Source: a virus | Direction: 5' to 3' (one strand) | Virus record (IMG/VR): IMGVR_UViG_3300008113_008096 | Coordinates: 1-28,753 of that record | DNA: 28,753 nucleotides | Shown: in pieces, positions 14,282 through 22,917 of the stretch | Layout: the number at the start of each line of letters is the position of its first letter | Numbering within the stretch: position 1 is the stretch's first letter | The notes under the pieces: model-generated | What the model was told of the DNA's origin: nothing | Database searches by the model: none | The model's input: only the letters and a program-made list of their open reading frames with translations | Translations under genes and position numbers: made by a program

Positions 14282-15667
14282 ATGAATAATAAAAAAACAA
14301 TTCTTCTTCTATCAGATGATTTAAGAATGCATAGTGGTATAGCTACTATGTCAAAAGAAATAGTTTTAGGTTCCGTAAGCAAATACAATTGGATTCAGGT
14401 TGCAGCAGCCGTTCAACATCCCGAAGTTGGGAAAATAATTGATGTATCCGATGATGTAAAAAAGCATAGTGGTGTTGAAGATGCTAGTGTAATACTTTAT
14501 CCTAATAGTGGATATGGTAATGCGGATTTAATTAGAAACCTATTATCTAAACACAAAATAGATGCTATCCTACATTTTACCGACCCTCGTTATTGGATTT
14601 GGTTGTATGATATGGAGCATGAAATTCGACAAACTTGTCCAATTTTCTTCTACCATATTTGGGATGATTTGCCAGATCCACACTACAATAGAGATTACTA
14701 TGAAAGTTGTGATTGGTTGGGTTGTATCTCTAAGCAAACTTATGGCATTGTTAAAAGAACCGGTGCATTACAAAATGGGAAAACTTGGAAGCCGTTGGAA
14801 GATTGGCAAGTAAGTTATGTTCCACATGGTGTATCAAAATTGTATAAACCATTAGAAGATAGTAGTGATGAGTTGAAACAAAAACTATTTGCAGGTAATG
14901 ATTACGAATTCGTAGTTTATTGGTCAAATAGAAACATTCGTAGAAAACAACCATCAGATGTTATTTGGGCATTCCAAAAGTTTTTAGATAAATTACCGGA
15001 GGAAAAGAGAAAGAAGGTGATGTTATTGATGCATACACAGCCGGTCGATGAAAATGGAACTGATTTAGTTGCCGTTGCAAAAAGATTAGCACCTGATGCA
15101 GAAATTAAATTTTCAACGAATAGATTATCTACCGAACAAATAAATCAATTACTAAATCTTTGTGATGTATCGGTGAACATTGCCGGTAATGAAGGATTTG
15201 GCCTAACGACTTGTGAAGGTATAATGGCAGGTGTTCCATCTATCTTATTAGTGACAGGTGGTTTGCAAGACCAATGTGGATTTAAATTGGATGGAAAGTT
15301 ATTAACCGCAGAAGATTATGTTAAGATTGGTTCTTTGCATGATTGGAGAGAATGGGAAGATAAAGTAGAGCATGGAGAATGGGTTAAGCCATTGTGGGCA
15401 AGGGCTCAAAATATGAACGGTTCAGTTCCAACTCCTTACATCATAGATGATAAAATAGATGTATATGAATTAGCAGATGCATTTAAGTATTGGTATGACA
15501 TTCCGAAAGAAAAAAGGAAAGAAATGGGATTAAAAGGTAGAGAGTTCATCCTTTCAGAAAACGGATTCTATTCACAAAGAATGGCGGATGAAATGGTTAA
15601 AGGGATGGAAAGGGCCTTTGAAAATTGGAAACCAAAAGAAAGATTTGAATTATATAAAATAAAATAA
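14282..15667 (+). CDS. GT-B glycosyltransferase (GT4-like)
   Basis: A 461-residue glycosyltransferase with two Rossmann-like domains. The C-terminal donor domain contains the retaining GT4-type signature E-x7-E at Glu304/Glu312 in GNEGFGLTTCEGIMAGVP, preceded by a Rossmann strand with VMLLMHTQP and the NLCDVSVNIAG segment. The N-terminal half starts KKTILLLSDDLRMHSGIATMS, the acceptor-domain loop with HSGIA in the position of GGxxx. A sugar-nucleotide donor is expected; the sugar and acceptor are unknown. No membrane segment or signal is present. It starts 3 bases after the RHH-like gene and is followed by a second, distinct GT-B enzyme, so the two may add successive sugars. It does not resemble T4 alpha- or beta-glucosyltransferase in motifs. 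Confidence 0.88.
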   Translation: MNNKKTILLLSDDLRMHSGIATMSKEIVLGSVSKYNWIQVAAAVQHPEVGKIIDVSDDVKKHSGVEDASVILYPNSGYGNADLIRNLLSKHKIDAILHFTDPRYWIWLYDMEHEIRQTCPIFFYHIWDDLPDPHYNRDYYESCDWLGCISKQTYGIVKRTGALQNGKTWKPLEDWQVSYVPHGVSKLYKPLEDSSDELKQKLFAGNDYEFVVYWSNRNIRRKQPSDVIWAFQKFLDKLPEEKRKKVMLLMHTQPVDENGTDLVAVAKRLAPDAEIKFSTNRLSTEQINQLLNLCDVSVNIAGNEGFGLTTCEGIMAGVPSILLVTGGLQDQCGFKLDGKLLTAEDYVKIGSLHDWREWEDKVEHGEWVKPLWARAQNMNGSVPTPYIIDDKIDVYELADAFKYWYDIPKEKRKEMGLKGREFILSENGFYSQRMADEMVKGMERAFENWKPKERFELYKIK

Positions 15668-15674
15668 GTTACGA

Positions 15675-16910
15675 ATGGCTAAACCATTTTTATTATATCA
15701 AGCTCCAATAGCGACTAGGAGTGGATATGGAGATCATGCAAGAGATTTACTCAAATCATTTAGAGATTTAGATTATTATGACATTAAGATTGTTTCAACG
15801 AGATGGGGAGCAACCCCTATGGATCAACTTAATCCAAACGATGAATTTCATAAATGGATACTAGATAATATTGTTGGTGAAATAAATATACAACCTGATG
15901 TATATGTTCAGATGACAGTTCCAAATGAATTTCAACAAGTAGGAAAATTTAATATAGGGGTTACCGCTGGAATTGAAACGACTGTAATACCGAAGGATTG
16001 GGTTGATGGGTGTAACCGAATGGATTTGGTTATTACAACTTCACAGCATTCTAAATCAGGTATAGCTGGGACACAATGGACAGAAAGGGATAAAACCACT
16101 CAACAGGTAATAACCGAACATAGAGTTTCAAAGCCGGTAGAAGTTTTATTTGAAGGAACTGATTACAAAGAGTTAGATGGTTTGGATAAATTAGATTCTA
16201 TTAAAGAAAACTTTTGTTTCTTATTCGTAGGCCATTGGTTACAAGGAAATCTTTATCATGATAGAAAAGATGTAGGCGGAATGATTCAAACATTTCTTTC
16301 TGCATTTAGTAGAACGAAGGGTGAGAAACCTGCCCTAATACTCAAAACCTCATCAGCGGGATTTTCAATTAGAGATAGAGAAGAAATTCTCCGAAAAGTT
16401 GAAGAGGTAGCATCTCAGGTTAAGAGTGATGTTTCAATTTATCTTATACATGGTGATTTAACACCTGATGATATGTGGAAGTTATATAATCATCCAAAAG
16501 TAAAAGCGACTATCTCATTTACACATGGTGAAGGATTTGGAAGACCTCTATTAGAATTTAGTATGACAGGAAAACCAGTAATAAGTAGTGGTTGGAGTGG
16601 TCAATTAGATTTTCTAAATGATAAACAATCAGTATTATTAGATGGTGAATTAAAAAATGTAGACCCATCAGCTTCAAATCAATTTTTATTACCTGAATCA
16701 CAATGGTTTTATGTAAATTATAGTAATGCGGCTTTCAAATTAATTGATGTGTTTAATAATTATGATAAATACCTCTCCGAATCTAAAAAATTAGGTAGGG
16801 ATAATATAAATAAGTTTTCACATAATAAAATGACAGAGGCCCTAAAAGGTATTTGTGATAGACATATAAAGGTTGCAAAGCATGTTGATTTAATACTACC
16901 AGAATTCTAA
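15675..16910 (+). CDS. GT-B glycosyltransferase (GT4-like), second enzyme
   Basis: A 411-residue GT-B enzyme with the E-x7-E signature at Glu286/Glu294 in HGEGFGRPLLEFSMTGKP, and an N-terminal acceptor loop APIATRSGYGDHARDLL (with SGYG). The middle carries FCFLFVGHWLQGNLYHDRKD, typical of the start of the donor domain in GT4 enzymes, and ALILKTSSAG. Retaining transfer from a nucleotide sugar is expected. It shares overall architecture with its upstream neighbour but not close sequence, so it is not a recent duplicate. The 5' context AAATAAGTTACGAATG resembles the GTTACGATG context of the polymerase start, with no Shine-Dalgarno. Acceptor could be a virion protein, a host surface glycan or DNA; nothing in the sequence decides. 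Confidence 0.88.
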   Translation: MAKPFLLYQAPIATRSGYGDHARDLLKSFRDLDYYDIKIVSTRWGATPMDQLNPNDEFHKWILDNIVGEINIQPDVYVQMTVPNEFQQVGKFNIGVTAGIETTVIPKDWVDGCNRMDLVITTSQHSKSGIAGTQWTERDKTTQQVITEHRVSKPVEVLFEGTDYKELDGLDKLDSIKENFCFLFVGHWLQGNLYHDRKDVGGMIQTFLSAFSRTKGEKPALILKTSSAGFSIRDREEILRKVEEVASQVKSDVSIYLIHGDLTPDDMWKLYNHPKVKATISFTHGEGFGRPLLEFSMTGKPVISSGWSGQLDFLNDKQSVLLDGELKNVDPSASNQFLLPESQWFYVNYSNAAFKLIDVFNNYDKYLSESKKLGRDNINKFSHNKMTEALKGICDRHIKVAKHVDLILPEF

Positions 16911-16913
16911 AAA

Positions 16914-17603
16914 ATGGCAGAATCTAGGATATATCTACCTCTATGGGGAAAATTGTTTAAGACAAGTAGAAAGGTTTCGACAACTATTATGAAACCTGGT
17001 AATTTTTACAAAATACAAGTTTATAAATATGCGGACCCATCTCAAACAAAAGTTTTGGCAGGATTAGATACTACTTACATTTTTTTAATAGGAAAATTTA
17101 GAGGTAAAGATGAAAAAGGTATGATTCATTACTATTTTCCTGCACTAAAATTAAAGCATGTAAATCCTCGTAATTTCTTTTATGCATTAGAAGCGGCTAC
17201 TGATTCAATTAGTGAACAAAAAATTGATGAAGCAGAAGAGTTTAGATTTCTTTTAAGACAATTTCCATTAGATGGTAAACCTCTATTTACAATCTTAAAA
17301 AAGAAACCTTTAATATACGATGGTAATTATAGAGAATACAAAATGGCTTCAATAAGATCAGTTGAAGAAGTTGAATTAACTAAGTCTTATATAAAATCAA
17401 AAATGATTAGAGGTTATACTAATAAAGAGAAAATTGATGAGGAGAAGAAATTAGAAAAACCTAAACAAACTCCACAGGAGTTAAAAAAGGAAGAGAAGGT
17501 CGAAAAGATAATAAAACAAAAAGAAATTAATTTAGAACCACCGCCTGAGAGTATTGCGGAAAAAATAGAAGTAATTAATCAGACATCACAACCAAACACA
17601 TAG
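16914..17603 (+). CDS. Protein of unknown function with charged C-terminal tail
   Basis: A 229-residue protein I cannot assign. Residues 1-150 look folded and rich in beta strands (IYLPLWGKLF, YKIQVYKYA, TYIFLIGKFRG, IHYYFPALKLKHV), with an acidic helix EQKIDEAEEFRFLLRQF. From about 165 onward it is highly charged, with repeated Lys/Glu and Pro (EKPKQTPQELKKEEK), most likely a disordered or coiled tail. The start is an ATG three bases after the preceding stop. Neighbours are a glycosyltransferase upstream and a Gly/Ser/Thr-rich protein downstream, so it may be a virion or virion-processing component whose tail mediates assembly. No transmembrane segment or metal motif is visible. Confidence 0.7.
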   Translation: MAESRIYLPLWGKLFKTSRKVSTTIMKPGNFYKIQVYKYADPSQTKVLAGLDTTYIFLIGKFRGKDEKGMIHYYFPALKLKHVNPRNFFYALEAATDSISEQKIDEAEEFRFLLRQFPLDGKPLFTILKKKPLIYDGNYREYKMASIRSVEEVELTKSYIKSKMIRGYTNKEKIDEEKKLEKPKQTPQELKKEEKVEKIIKQKEINLEPPPESIAEKIEVINQTSQPNT

Positions 17604-17605
17604 TT

Positions 17606-18064
17606 ATGACATCTAAAGAATTTGTCCTTTGGTTAAAAGGATTTACCGAAGGAGTGCATGAATTTAATGTTACTCCGAAACAATGGGATTTATTAAAAGA
17701 TAAATTGAAAGAAGTAAGTGATGAACCGAAAATAGGAACTCCAATTGGAGAAGGTGGATGGGGAACGCCCAATACAACACCTGTATGGCAACATCCACAT
17801 TATGTAGACCCATACCACCCATATAGGATAACGTGTCAACCGGATACAAATGGTACAACACTAACATCATCTGGTAGTGGTGGAACTATTGTAGCTACGC
17901 CTGGATATGGTTCTATTACATACTCTAATCCACCATTTGGATTTGGAAGTACATCAACTGCATATGGTTATCCGAGTGGTAGTGCTTGGAGTTATACAAA
18001 TTCAACAAATAATAAGCCGGTTCAATCGGAAGAACATTCTGAAAAACACCACAACGAAGATTAA
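17606..18064 (+). CDS. Gly/Ser/Thr-rich low-complexity protein with N-terminal helical domain
   Basis: A 152-residue protein in two parts. Residues 1-40 form an amphipathic helical module (EFVLWLKGFTEGV, TPKQWDLLKDKLKEV) of a kind seen at the N-terminus of small proteins in many phages. From about 42 on it is low complexity: Gly, Ser, Thr, Pro, Tyr and Asn dominate (TLTSSGSGGTIVATPGYG, STSTAYGYPSGSAWSY), followed by a His/Glu-rich end. The low-complexity part has many Ser/Thr side chains and lies inside a block of glycosyltransferases, so it is a candidate acceptor for O-glycosylation or an exposed fibrous decoration. The function is unknown. Gene spacing is 2 bases on both sides. Confidence 0.72.
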   Translation: MTSKEFVLWLKGFTEGVHEFNVTPKQWDLLKDKLKEVSDEPKIGTPIGEGGWGTPNTTPVWQHPHYVDPYHPYRITCQPDTNGTTLTSSGSGGTIVATPGYGSITYSNPPFGFGSTSTAYGYPSGSAWSYTNSTNNKPVQSEEHSEKHHNED

Positions 18065-18066
18065 GT

Positions 18067-18690
18067 ATGAAAATAAGTTACGCTATAACTGTTTGTAATG
18101 AGTTAAAAGAACTCACCTCATTAATTAACTTTCTCCTCGTGCGTATAGATAGCGAGGATGAGGTTGTTATTCAATATGATAGTGAATCAGTTACAAAAGA
18201 AGTTGTGGATTATCTCAATATAATTAGTGATATACAAAAACAAATTAAGATTATATCATTTCCTCTTAATAAAGATTTTGCATCCTTTAAAAATAATCTA
18301 AAAGAACATTGTGAAGGAAAATACATTTTTCAAATTGATGCAGATGAAGAACCATCGGAAATTTTATTAGAGAGATTAAAACAAATTCTGACTATAAATG
18401 AAGTTGATATAATTTTTGTTCCAAGAGTGAATACCGTAGAAGGATTAACTCAATCACATATTCAAAAATGGGGTTGGAAAGTTGATGATAAAGGTTGGGT
18501 AAATTGGCCTGATTATCAAACTCGTATTTACAAAAATACCGAAGAAGTTCAATGGCATGGAAAAGTGCATGAAAGAATAACCGGATACACAACTTTTACA
18601 AATTTCCCATCAGATGAAAATTACTCACTATATCATCACAAGGAAATAGAAAGACAAGAAAAACAAAACGATTTTTACGATAAAATTTAA
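18067..18690 (+). CDS. GT2-like glycosyltransferase (GT-A fold)
   Basis: A 207-residue family 2-like glycosyltransferase. The N-terminus KISYAITVCNELKEL is the nucleotide-binding strand and loop of GT-A enzymes. FPLNKDFASFKNNLKEHC followed by GKYIFQIDADEEPSE contains the DxD metal and nucleotide-sugar motif (IDADEE). A later QWHGKVHERI block resembles the acceptor loop of LPS core GT2 enzymes such as WaaE-like proteins (EGxVHE). It is short for the family (typically 230-260), lacking only C-terminal helices. Inversion of a nucleotide sugar onto a heptose- or amino-containing acceptor is typical of relatives. It follows the Ser/Thr-rich protein by 2 bases. Confidence 0.85.
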   Translation: MKISYAITVCNELKELTSLINFLLVRIDSEDEVVIQYDSESVTKEVVDYLNIISDIQKQIKIISFPLNKDFASFKNNLKEHCEGKYIFQIDADEEPSEILLERLKQILTINEVDIIFVPRVNTVEGLTQSHIQKWGWKVDDKGWVNWPDYQTRIYKNTEEVQWHGKVHERITGYTTFTNFPSDENYSLYHHKEIERQEKQNDFYDKI

Positions 18691-18694
18691 TAAT

Positions 18695-19378
18695 ATGAAA
18701 AAAGAAATTCTAATTGTAGTCCCATCTAGAAGTGGTGATAGCAAAAGATTCCCTAATGTAGATAGGTTTATAGAAAATTGGAAGGAAAATACCGAAGGGT
18801 TTAGTGATTTATGTATAGCATTAGATGATGATGATTCACATCAGTATCCAATTAGAGACGGTGTTATATACGAAATTAATCCACGTATTAGAATGATTCC
18901 AACACTTAATCAAATTGCTTTGAAATATGCCAACCAGTATAAATGTATAGCATTTTTTGGAGATGACCATATTATTAAAACAAAATGGGAATCAAAATTT
19001 TTACAATTTTTTGAAGAAAATAATAATATAGGAATAGCTTACGGTAATGATTTGTTACAAGGAGCTAAACTACCTACCGCAGTTTGCCTAACATCTAACA
19101 TAATTAATCAATTAGGATTTATGGTGCCGAATTTTCTGATTCATATGTATGCAGATAATTTCTGGTTAGATTTGGGTAATAGTTGCCAAATTATAAAATA
19201 TTTTGATGATGTTGTATTTGAACATATTCATCCTGATAATGGTAAAGCGGAAAGAGATTCACAGTATGTTGATGCGGCTTCGGTGGCATATATTGACCAA
19301 CAAAAATATATGGATTATAGAAGAGGATTTGATTTCTTAAATGATGTAAATAAAATTAAAGATTTAATTGAAGAATAA
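18695..19378 (+). CDS. Glycosyltransferase-like protein (GT-A fold)
   Basis: A 227-residue protein with the outline of a GT-A enzyme: an N-terminal strand EILIVVPSRSGDSKRF, then DLCIALDDDD, then CIAFFGDDHIIKTKWE, in which GDDH takes the DxD position. NFLIHMYADNFWLDLG and VVFEHIHP resemble the acceptor and base-binding elements (DxxW and a closing His) of GT2 enzymes. No exact family is recognised. Relatives of similar shape are found in viral and capsule clusters. It is separated by 4 bases from the preceding enzyme and overlaps the next gene as TAATG, consistent with one multi-enzyme pathway. Confidence 0.72.
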   Translation: MKKEILIVVPSRSGDSKRFPNVDRFIENWKENTEGFSDLCIALDDDDSHQYPIRDGVIYEINPRIRMIPTLNQIALKYANQYKCIAFFGDDHIIKTKWESKFLQFFEENNNIGIAYGNDLLQGAKLPTAVCLTSNIINQLGFMVPNFLIHMYADNFWLDLGNSCQIIKYFDDVVFEHIHPDNGKAERDSQYVDAASVAYIDQQKYMDYRRGFDFLNDVNKIKDLIEE

Positions 19379-20013
19379 TGGGATACTCGCAACACAATGA
19401 AGATGAATTAATCTTATCACACTTAAAGGAATTTAATTTAGAAAGAGGCGGAACGTTTTTAGATGTTGGTGCAAATGATGGTGTAACATATTCAAATTCA
19501 AGATTATTTATTCAGAATTACGAGTGGGAAGCGGTGTTGATAGAGCCTACTACCGATTGTGTTAATAAATTAAATGAATTGTATAAAGAAAATGATAAAG
19601 TAACTATATTCGATTATGCAATAGATTTAGAAGAGGGTGAGAAGGAAATTTATTTAGGTTCTCTGCATAATGAAGGTGTTAATCAAATTTCTACATTAAA
19701 CCATATTGATAAAAATTATTGGGAAACGAATAGAGGTGTTCGTTATAATAGTGAAATAATTAAAACTACTACTCTTTCAAACATTCTTAAAAAAGTAAAA
19801 TATAAGGATTTTGATATAGCAAGTATAGATGTTGAAGGGAATGATTTAATAGTTTTGAATCAGATGATAGATGAAAATATATTCCCAAAGTTTATCATAT
19901 TTGAATATAATGGTAATACCCCTATTTTACAAAACGCTATAAATTCACTAAATCAAAAATATGATATAATATTTGATAACCTGATAAATGTAATTTTTAA
20001 ATTAAATTTATGA
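19378..20013 (+). CDS. FkbM-family methyltransferase
   Basis: A 211-residue class I AdoMet-dependent methyltransferase of the FkbM type. Signature features: SQHNEDELILSHL at the N-terminus, the AdoMet loop GTFLDVGANDGVTYSNS, the acidic strand end VLIEPT, and the IASIDVEGND block, followed by KFIIFEYN. FkbM enzymes usually O-methylate sugars or polyketides, and in glycan clusters they cap sugars. It has no PPY motif and is unrelated to the tandem TSPPY enzymes further upstream. It overlaps the previous and next genes by single start/stop overlaps. The likely role is methylation of a sugar assembled by the surrounding transferases. Confidence 0.92.
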   Translation: MGYSQHNEDELILSHLKEFNLERGGTFLDVGANDGVTYSNSRLFIQNYEWEAVLIEPTTDCVNKLNELYKENDKVTIFDYAIDLEEGEKEIYLGSLHNEGVNQISTLNHIDKNYWETNRGVRYNSEIIKTTTLSNILKKVKYKDFDIASIDVEGNDLIVLNQMIDENIFPKFIIFEYNGNTPILQNAINSLNQKYDIIFDNLINVIFKLNL

Positions 20014-20882
20014 AAGTTTTATTGAGTTGTTTAAATGTAAATGGATTAGGGGGAAGTGAATTATATCATTATGAATTAGCCAGAGAATTAAATCTATTAG
20101 GAATCGATGTAACCCTTTTTACTTTAAGAGACATTGATAGGGGTGATTTAGTAAGAAGAAAATTAGAGGAGAATAATGTTAAACAATGCGACTTACATAA
20201 TATAGATGTAAATCAAAATTACGATTTAATAGTAGCAAGCCAGCCAGAGGTAAACCAATTTATATTAAAATACTTTAATAATAATATACCGAAAATAAGC
20301 ATTATACATTCGGAAATAAGAAGTGAAACTCCTATTTTGAATAAAGGAATAAATCACTATATCGCTATAAGAGAGCCAATTAAAAAATCATTAATAGATA
20401 ATTATAAAATTAATCCAACTGATATATCACTAATTTATAATCCCATAGATAGAGATAGGTTTAATGATAAAGATAAATCAAAGTATAGTAAGAAAACAGG
20501 AATATTTGTTGGAGAAGTTTTAGATAATATAAGATTTAAAGCAGTCTCCCATTTAGTAAAAAACTGTATAGATAAAGATTGGGATTTATATTTGATGAGC
20601 GAAAGCAAATATAATTTTAACCACCCCAACATCAAATACATAGATAAAAGATGGGATACTGAAAACGTAGTAAAAAATATGGATTTTACTGCGGGAATTC
20701 TTTTAGGGAGAACAACATTAGAAGGTTGGTGTTGTGGAGTAAATGGGTATATGTATATTATTAATCAAAATGGTGACATTGTTTCAATTGATATAAATAA
20801 ACCTGAAAACATAGAAGAACTATGTGATTCAAAAAATGTAGCAAAACAGCACATTGAATTATACAATAAAATAATACGATGA
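20010..20882 (+). CDS. Short GT-B glycosyltransferase (GT4-like)
   Basis: A 290-residue GT-B protein. The N-terminal acceptor domain is clear: KVLLSCLNVNGLGGSELYHY contains the GGSE loop of GT4 enzymes, and SIIHSEIRSETP and IYNPIDRDRF (the conserved N-P-I/V-D) lead into the donor domain. TGIFVGEVLDNIRFKA starts the donor Rossmann fold. The donor site is abbreviated: only the second half of the E-x7-E region is recognisable, as GRTTLEGWCCG, and the chain is about 70-100 residues shorter than typical. The donor site may be reduced, or it may belong to a compact viral subgroup. It overlaps the FkbM gene and the epimerase by ATGA-type overlaps. Confidence 0.8.
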   Translation: MKVLLSCLNVNGLGGSELYHYELARELNLLGIDVTLFTLRDIDRGDLVRRKLEENNVKQCDLHNIDVNQNYDLIVASQPEVNQFILKYFNNNIPKISIIHSEIRSETPILNKGINHYIAIREPIKKSLIDNYKINPTDISLIYNPIDRDRFNDKDKSKYSKKTGIFVGEVLDNIRFKAVSHLVKNCIDKDWDLYLMSESKYNFNHPNIKYIDKRWDTENVVKNMDFTAGILLGRTTLEGWCCGVNGYMYIINQNGDIVSIDINKPENIEELCDSKNVAKQHIELYNKIIR

Positions 20883-21754
20883 AAATATTAATAACTGGAC
20901 ATTTAGGATTTGTAGGAAGGTCTTTTTTAAAATACTTTGGTGATAAAAATGAAATTATAGGAGTAGATTTAAAAGAAGGAAATGATTGTAGAGATTATTT
21001 TAAACAATCTTCTGAGGTCTTTGATTTAATCATACATTTGGCTGCAATTGTAGGTGGAAGAGAAACAATTGAAAAAGAACCATTATCAGTTGCTACCGAT
21101 TTATCAATTGATTCGGAATTTTTCAATTGGGTGATTAAAACAAAACAAAAGAGAGTTGTATATTTTAGTAGTAGCGCGGCATATCCAACATATTTGCAAC
21201 ATCCAGATTCTAAATATAGATTAAAAGAAAGCGATATTAATTTAGATGATATAAGATTACCTGATTACACTTATGGTTGGTCTAAATTAACAGGTGAATA
21301 CTTGGCAAAATTCGTTAAAGAAAGTGGAACTAAAGTTTATGTATTCAGACCATTTAGTGGATATGGCGAGGATCAAGATTTAACATATCCATTCCCCTCA
21401 TTTATTGATAGAATTAAAAGAAAGGTTGATGAATTTGAAATATGGGGTGATGGAACGCAAGTAAGAGATTTTATTCATATGGATGATATAGTGGAGGCAG
21501 TTATGACAGTTGTTGATAATGATGTTGAATTAGATGCCTTAAATTTAGGGTGTGGTATTGCAACTCCTTTTAATGAATTGGCAAAAACGATGTTTCAAAT
21601 AAGTGGCCATACTCCATCAAAAGGAATAAAGCATTTATTAGAAAAACCGATTGGAGTATCTTATAGAGTTTGTGACCCAACATTATTTAATTCAATCTAC
21701 AAACCAAAATATACTTTGGAAGAAAGAATTGAAATAATACTAAATAAAAAGTAA
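20879..21754 (+). CDS. NAD-dependent nucleotide-sugar epimerase/dehydratase
   Basis: A 291-residue extended short-chain dehydrogenase. GHLGFVG (residues 7-13) is the GxxGxxG dinucleotide loop; LIIHLAAIVGG is the strand contacting the cofactor; YFSSSAAYP supplies the catalytic Ser; YGWSKLTGEYL is the Y-x-x-x-K motif; and VFRPFSGYGEDQD plus GDGTQVRDFIHMDDIV are typical of UDP-glucose 4-epimerase and GDP-fucose synthase relatives. It should convert a nucleotide sugar, providing the donor for the adjacent transferases. It is shorter than most (310-340), with a trimmed C-terminus. The exact substrate cannot be read from the sequence. Confidence 0.92.
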   Translation: MKILITGHLGFVGRSFLKYFGDKNEIIGVDLKEGNDCRDYFKQSSEVFDLIIHLAAIVGGRETIEKEPLSVATDLSIDSEFFNWVIKTKQKRVVYFSSSAAYPTYLQHPDSKYRLKESDINLDDIRLPDYTYGWSKLTGEYLAKFVKESGTKVYVFRPFSGYGEDQDLTYPFPSFIDRIKRKVDEFEIWGDGTQVRDFIHMDDIVEAVMTVVDNDVELDALNLGCGIATPFNELAKTMFQISGHTPSKGIKHLLEKPIGVSYRVCDPTLFNSIYKPKYTLEERIEIILNKK

Positions 21755-21756
21755 TT

Positions 21757-22917
21757 ATGAACATTTCTACATTAGTAGGGTTAAAAAATAATTTGGATTA
21801 TTCTCAAAAATTCTACAAAAGGTTTAGAGAAATATATCCTAATGAAGAATTATGTTTTGTAAGTTATGGTTCTAACGATGGGACACATGAATGGTTGGAT
21901 TCCCTAAACGATGTTAATCTAAAATACTTTTATTCAGATGATAAAAAAACATTTTCGGATACATTTAATAAGTGTGCCGAAATCGCTACAAAAGAATTCA
22001 TAGTATTTTGTCATAATGATATAGTGATGTTAGGGGGTTGGTTAGAAAATATAGAAAAACACCTTAACAAATCTACCGCAGTTTCATACACAACAATTGA
22101 ACCTCCTATATTTGCGGGACATGATAGACCAGGTAAAATTATTAAAGATTTTGGGTTAGAGTTTGATGAGGTTGATTATGTAGGTTTAGAAAAATTTGTA
22201 AAAGAAACTCAATCTCAATACAAAGATAAAACATCAAACGGTTCTGCATTTTTTATAGCCCAACATAGAGGTATATATCTTTCAATAGGTGGTATGGATA
22301 ATTTATATTCACCGATGTTTTGTGAAGATGATGATATATTATATCGATTAGAATTATTAGGTATTAAAACTATTGTAAGTTTAGATAGTATTGTATATCA
22401 TTTTGTTTCAAAGACATCAAGATTTTCGGAAGAACATAAGAACAATACAAAGATTATAGAAAATAAATCTATACTTAATAAAGTTAGAAAATGGGGAAGA
22501 TTGAGTTTAGATAAGAAATCTCACACATACGATGTTGGGTTAATTATATCAAATTGTAATGCTGAATTATTGAAAAGTGTTGAACCTTTCGTTTCTAATT
22601 TATATGTTGATTGTGATTTTATTAATGTGATAGGAGAGCAGCAAATAGATACAAAAATAAACTTATCCAAAAAAATTAAATCAATTAATTGTGTAAGAGA
22701 AAATGATATAATGATACTGGTTAAAGATGTCACTAAATTCAATAATGATGATTTTTCTCTTTTAGCTAATATATCTTCATTTATTTCTAATGAGCAAGTG
22801 CGAGTTGGGAGCACATTCGATTTTCAAAATTTTACATTTAATGTAAAGAATAAAAATACTTACGAACACAAATTAGTAAGTACAAAATCTGATTATTATT
22901 TAGACAAATGTATTTAA
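21757..22917 (+). CDS. GT2-like glycosyltransferase with extra C-terminal domain
   Basis: A 386-residue protein with an N-terminal GT-A domain (about 1-230): ISTLVGLKNNLDY, the strand LCFVSYGSNDGTHEWL, then FIVFCHNDIVMLGGW, where HND is the metal-site DxD variant, NGSAFFIAQ in the acceptor region, GGMDNLYSPMFCEDDDILYRL with the catalytic ED, and a closing VYHFVSKTSRF with His. This arrangement matches inverting GT2 enzymes. The C-terminal 150 residues (about 240-386) are a separate strand-rich region that I do not recognise; it might bind an acceptor or partner. The start is ATG, two bases after the epimerase. It overlaps the next gene by 10 bases. Confidence 0.85.
   Translation: MNISTLVGLKNNLDYSQKFYKRFREIYPNEELCFVSYGSNDGTHEWLDSLNDVNLKYFYSDDKKTFSDTFNKCAEIATKEFIVFCHNDIVMLGGWLENIEKHLNKSTAVSYTTIEPPIFAGHDRPGKIIKDFGLEFDEVDYVGLEKFVKETQSQYKDKTSNGSAFFIAQHRGIYLSIGGMDNLYSPMFCEDDDILYRLELLGIKTIVSLDSIVYHFVSKTSRFSEEHKNNTKIIENKSILNKVRKWGRLSLDKKSHTYDVGLIISNCNAELLKSVEPFVSNLYVDCDFINVIGEQQIDTKINLSKKIKSINCVRENDIMILVKDVTKFNNDDFSLLANISSFISNEQVRVGSTFDFQNFTFNVKNKNTYEHKLVSTKSDYYLDKCI

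Noticed and set aside
14562-14954. Alternative-frame open reading frames inside the first GT-B gene
   Set aside because: The enclosing frame has the full GT4 signature; these are shadows.
14282-16910. T4-type DNA glucosyltransferases
   Set aside because: The E-x7-E GT4 layout fits general glycan enzymes; no hydroxymethylase or similarity to T4 agt/bgt was seen in the window.
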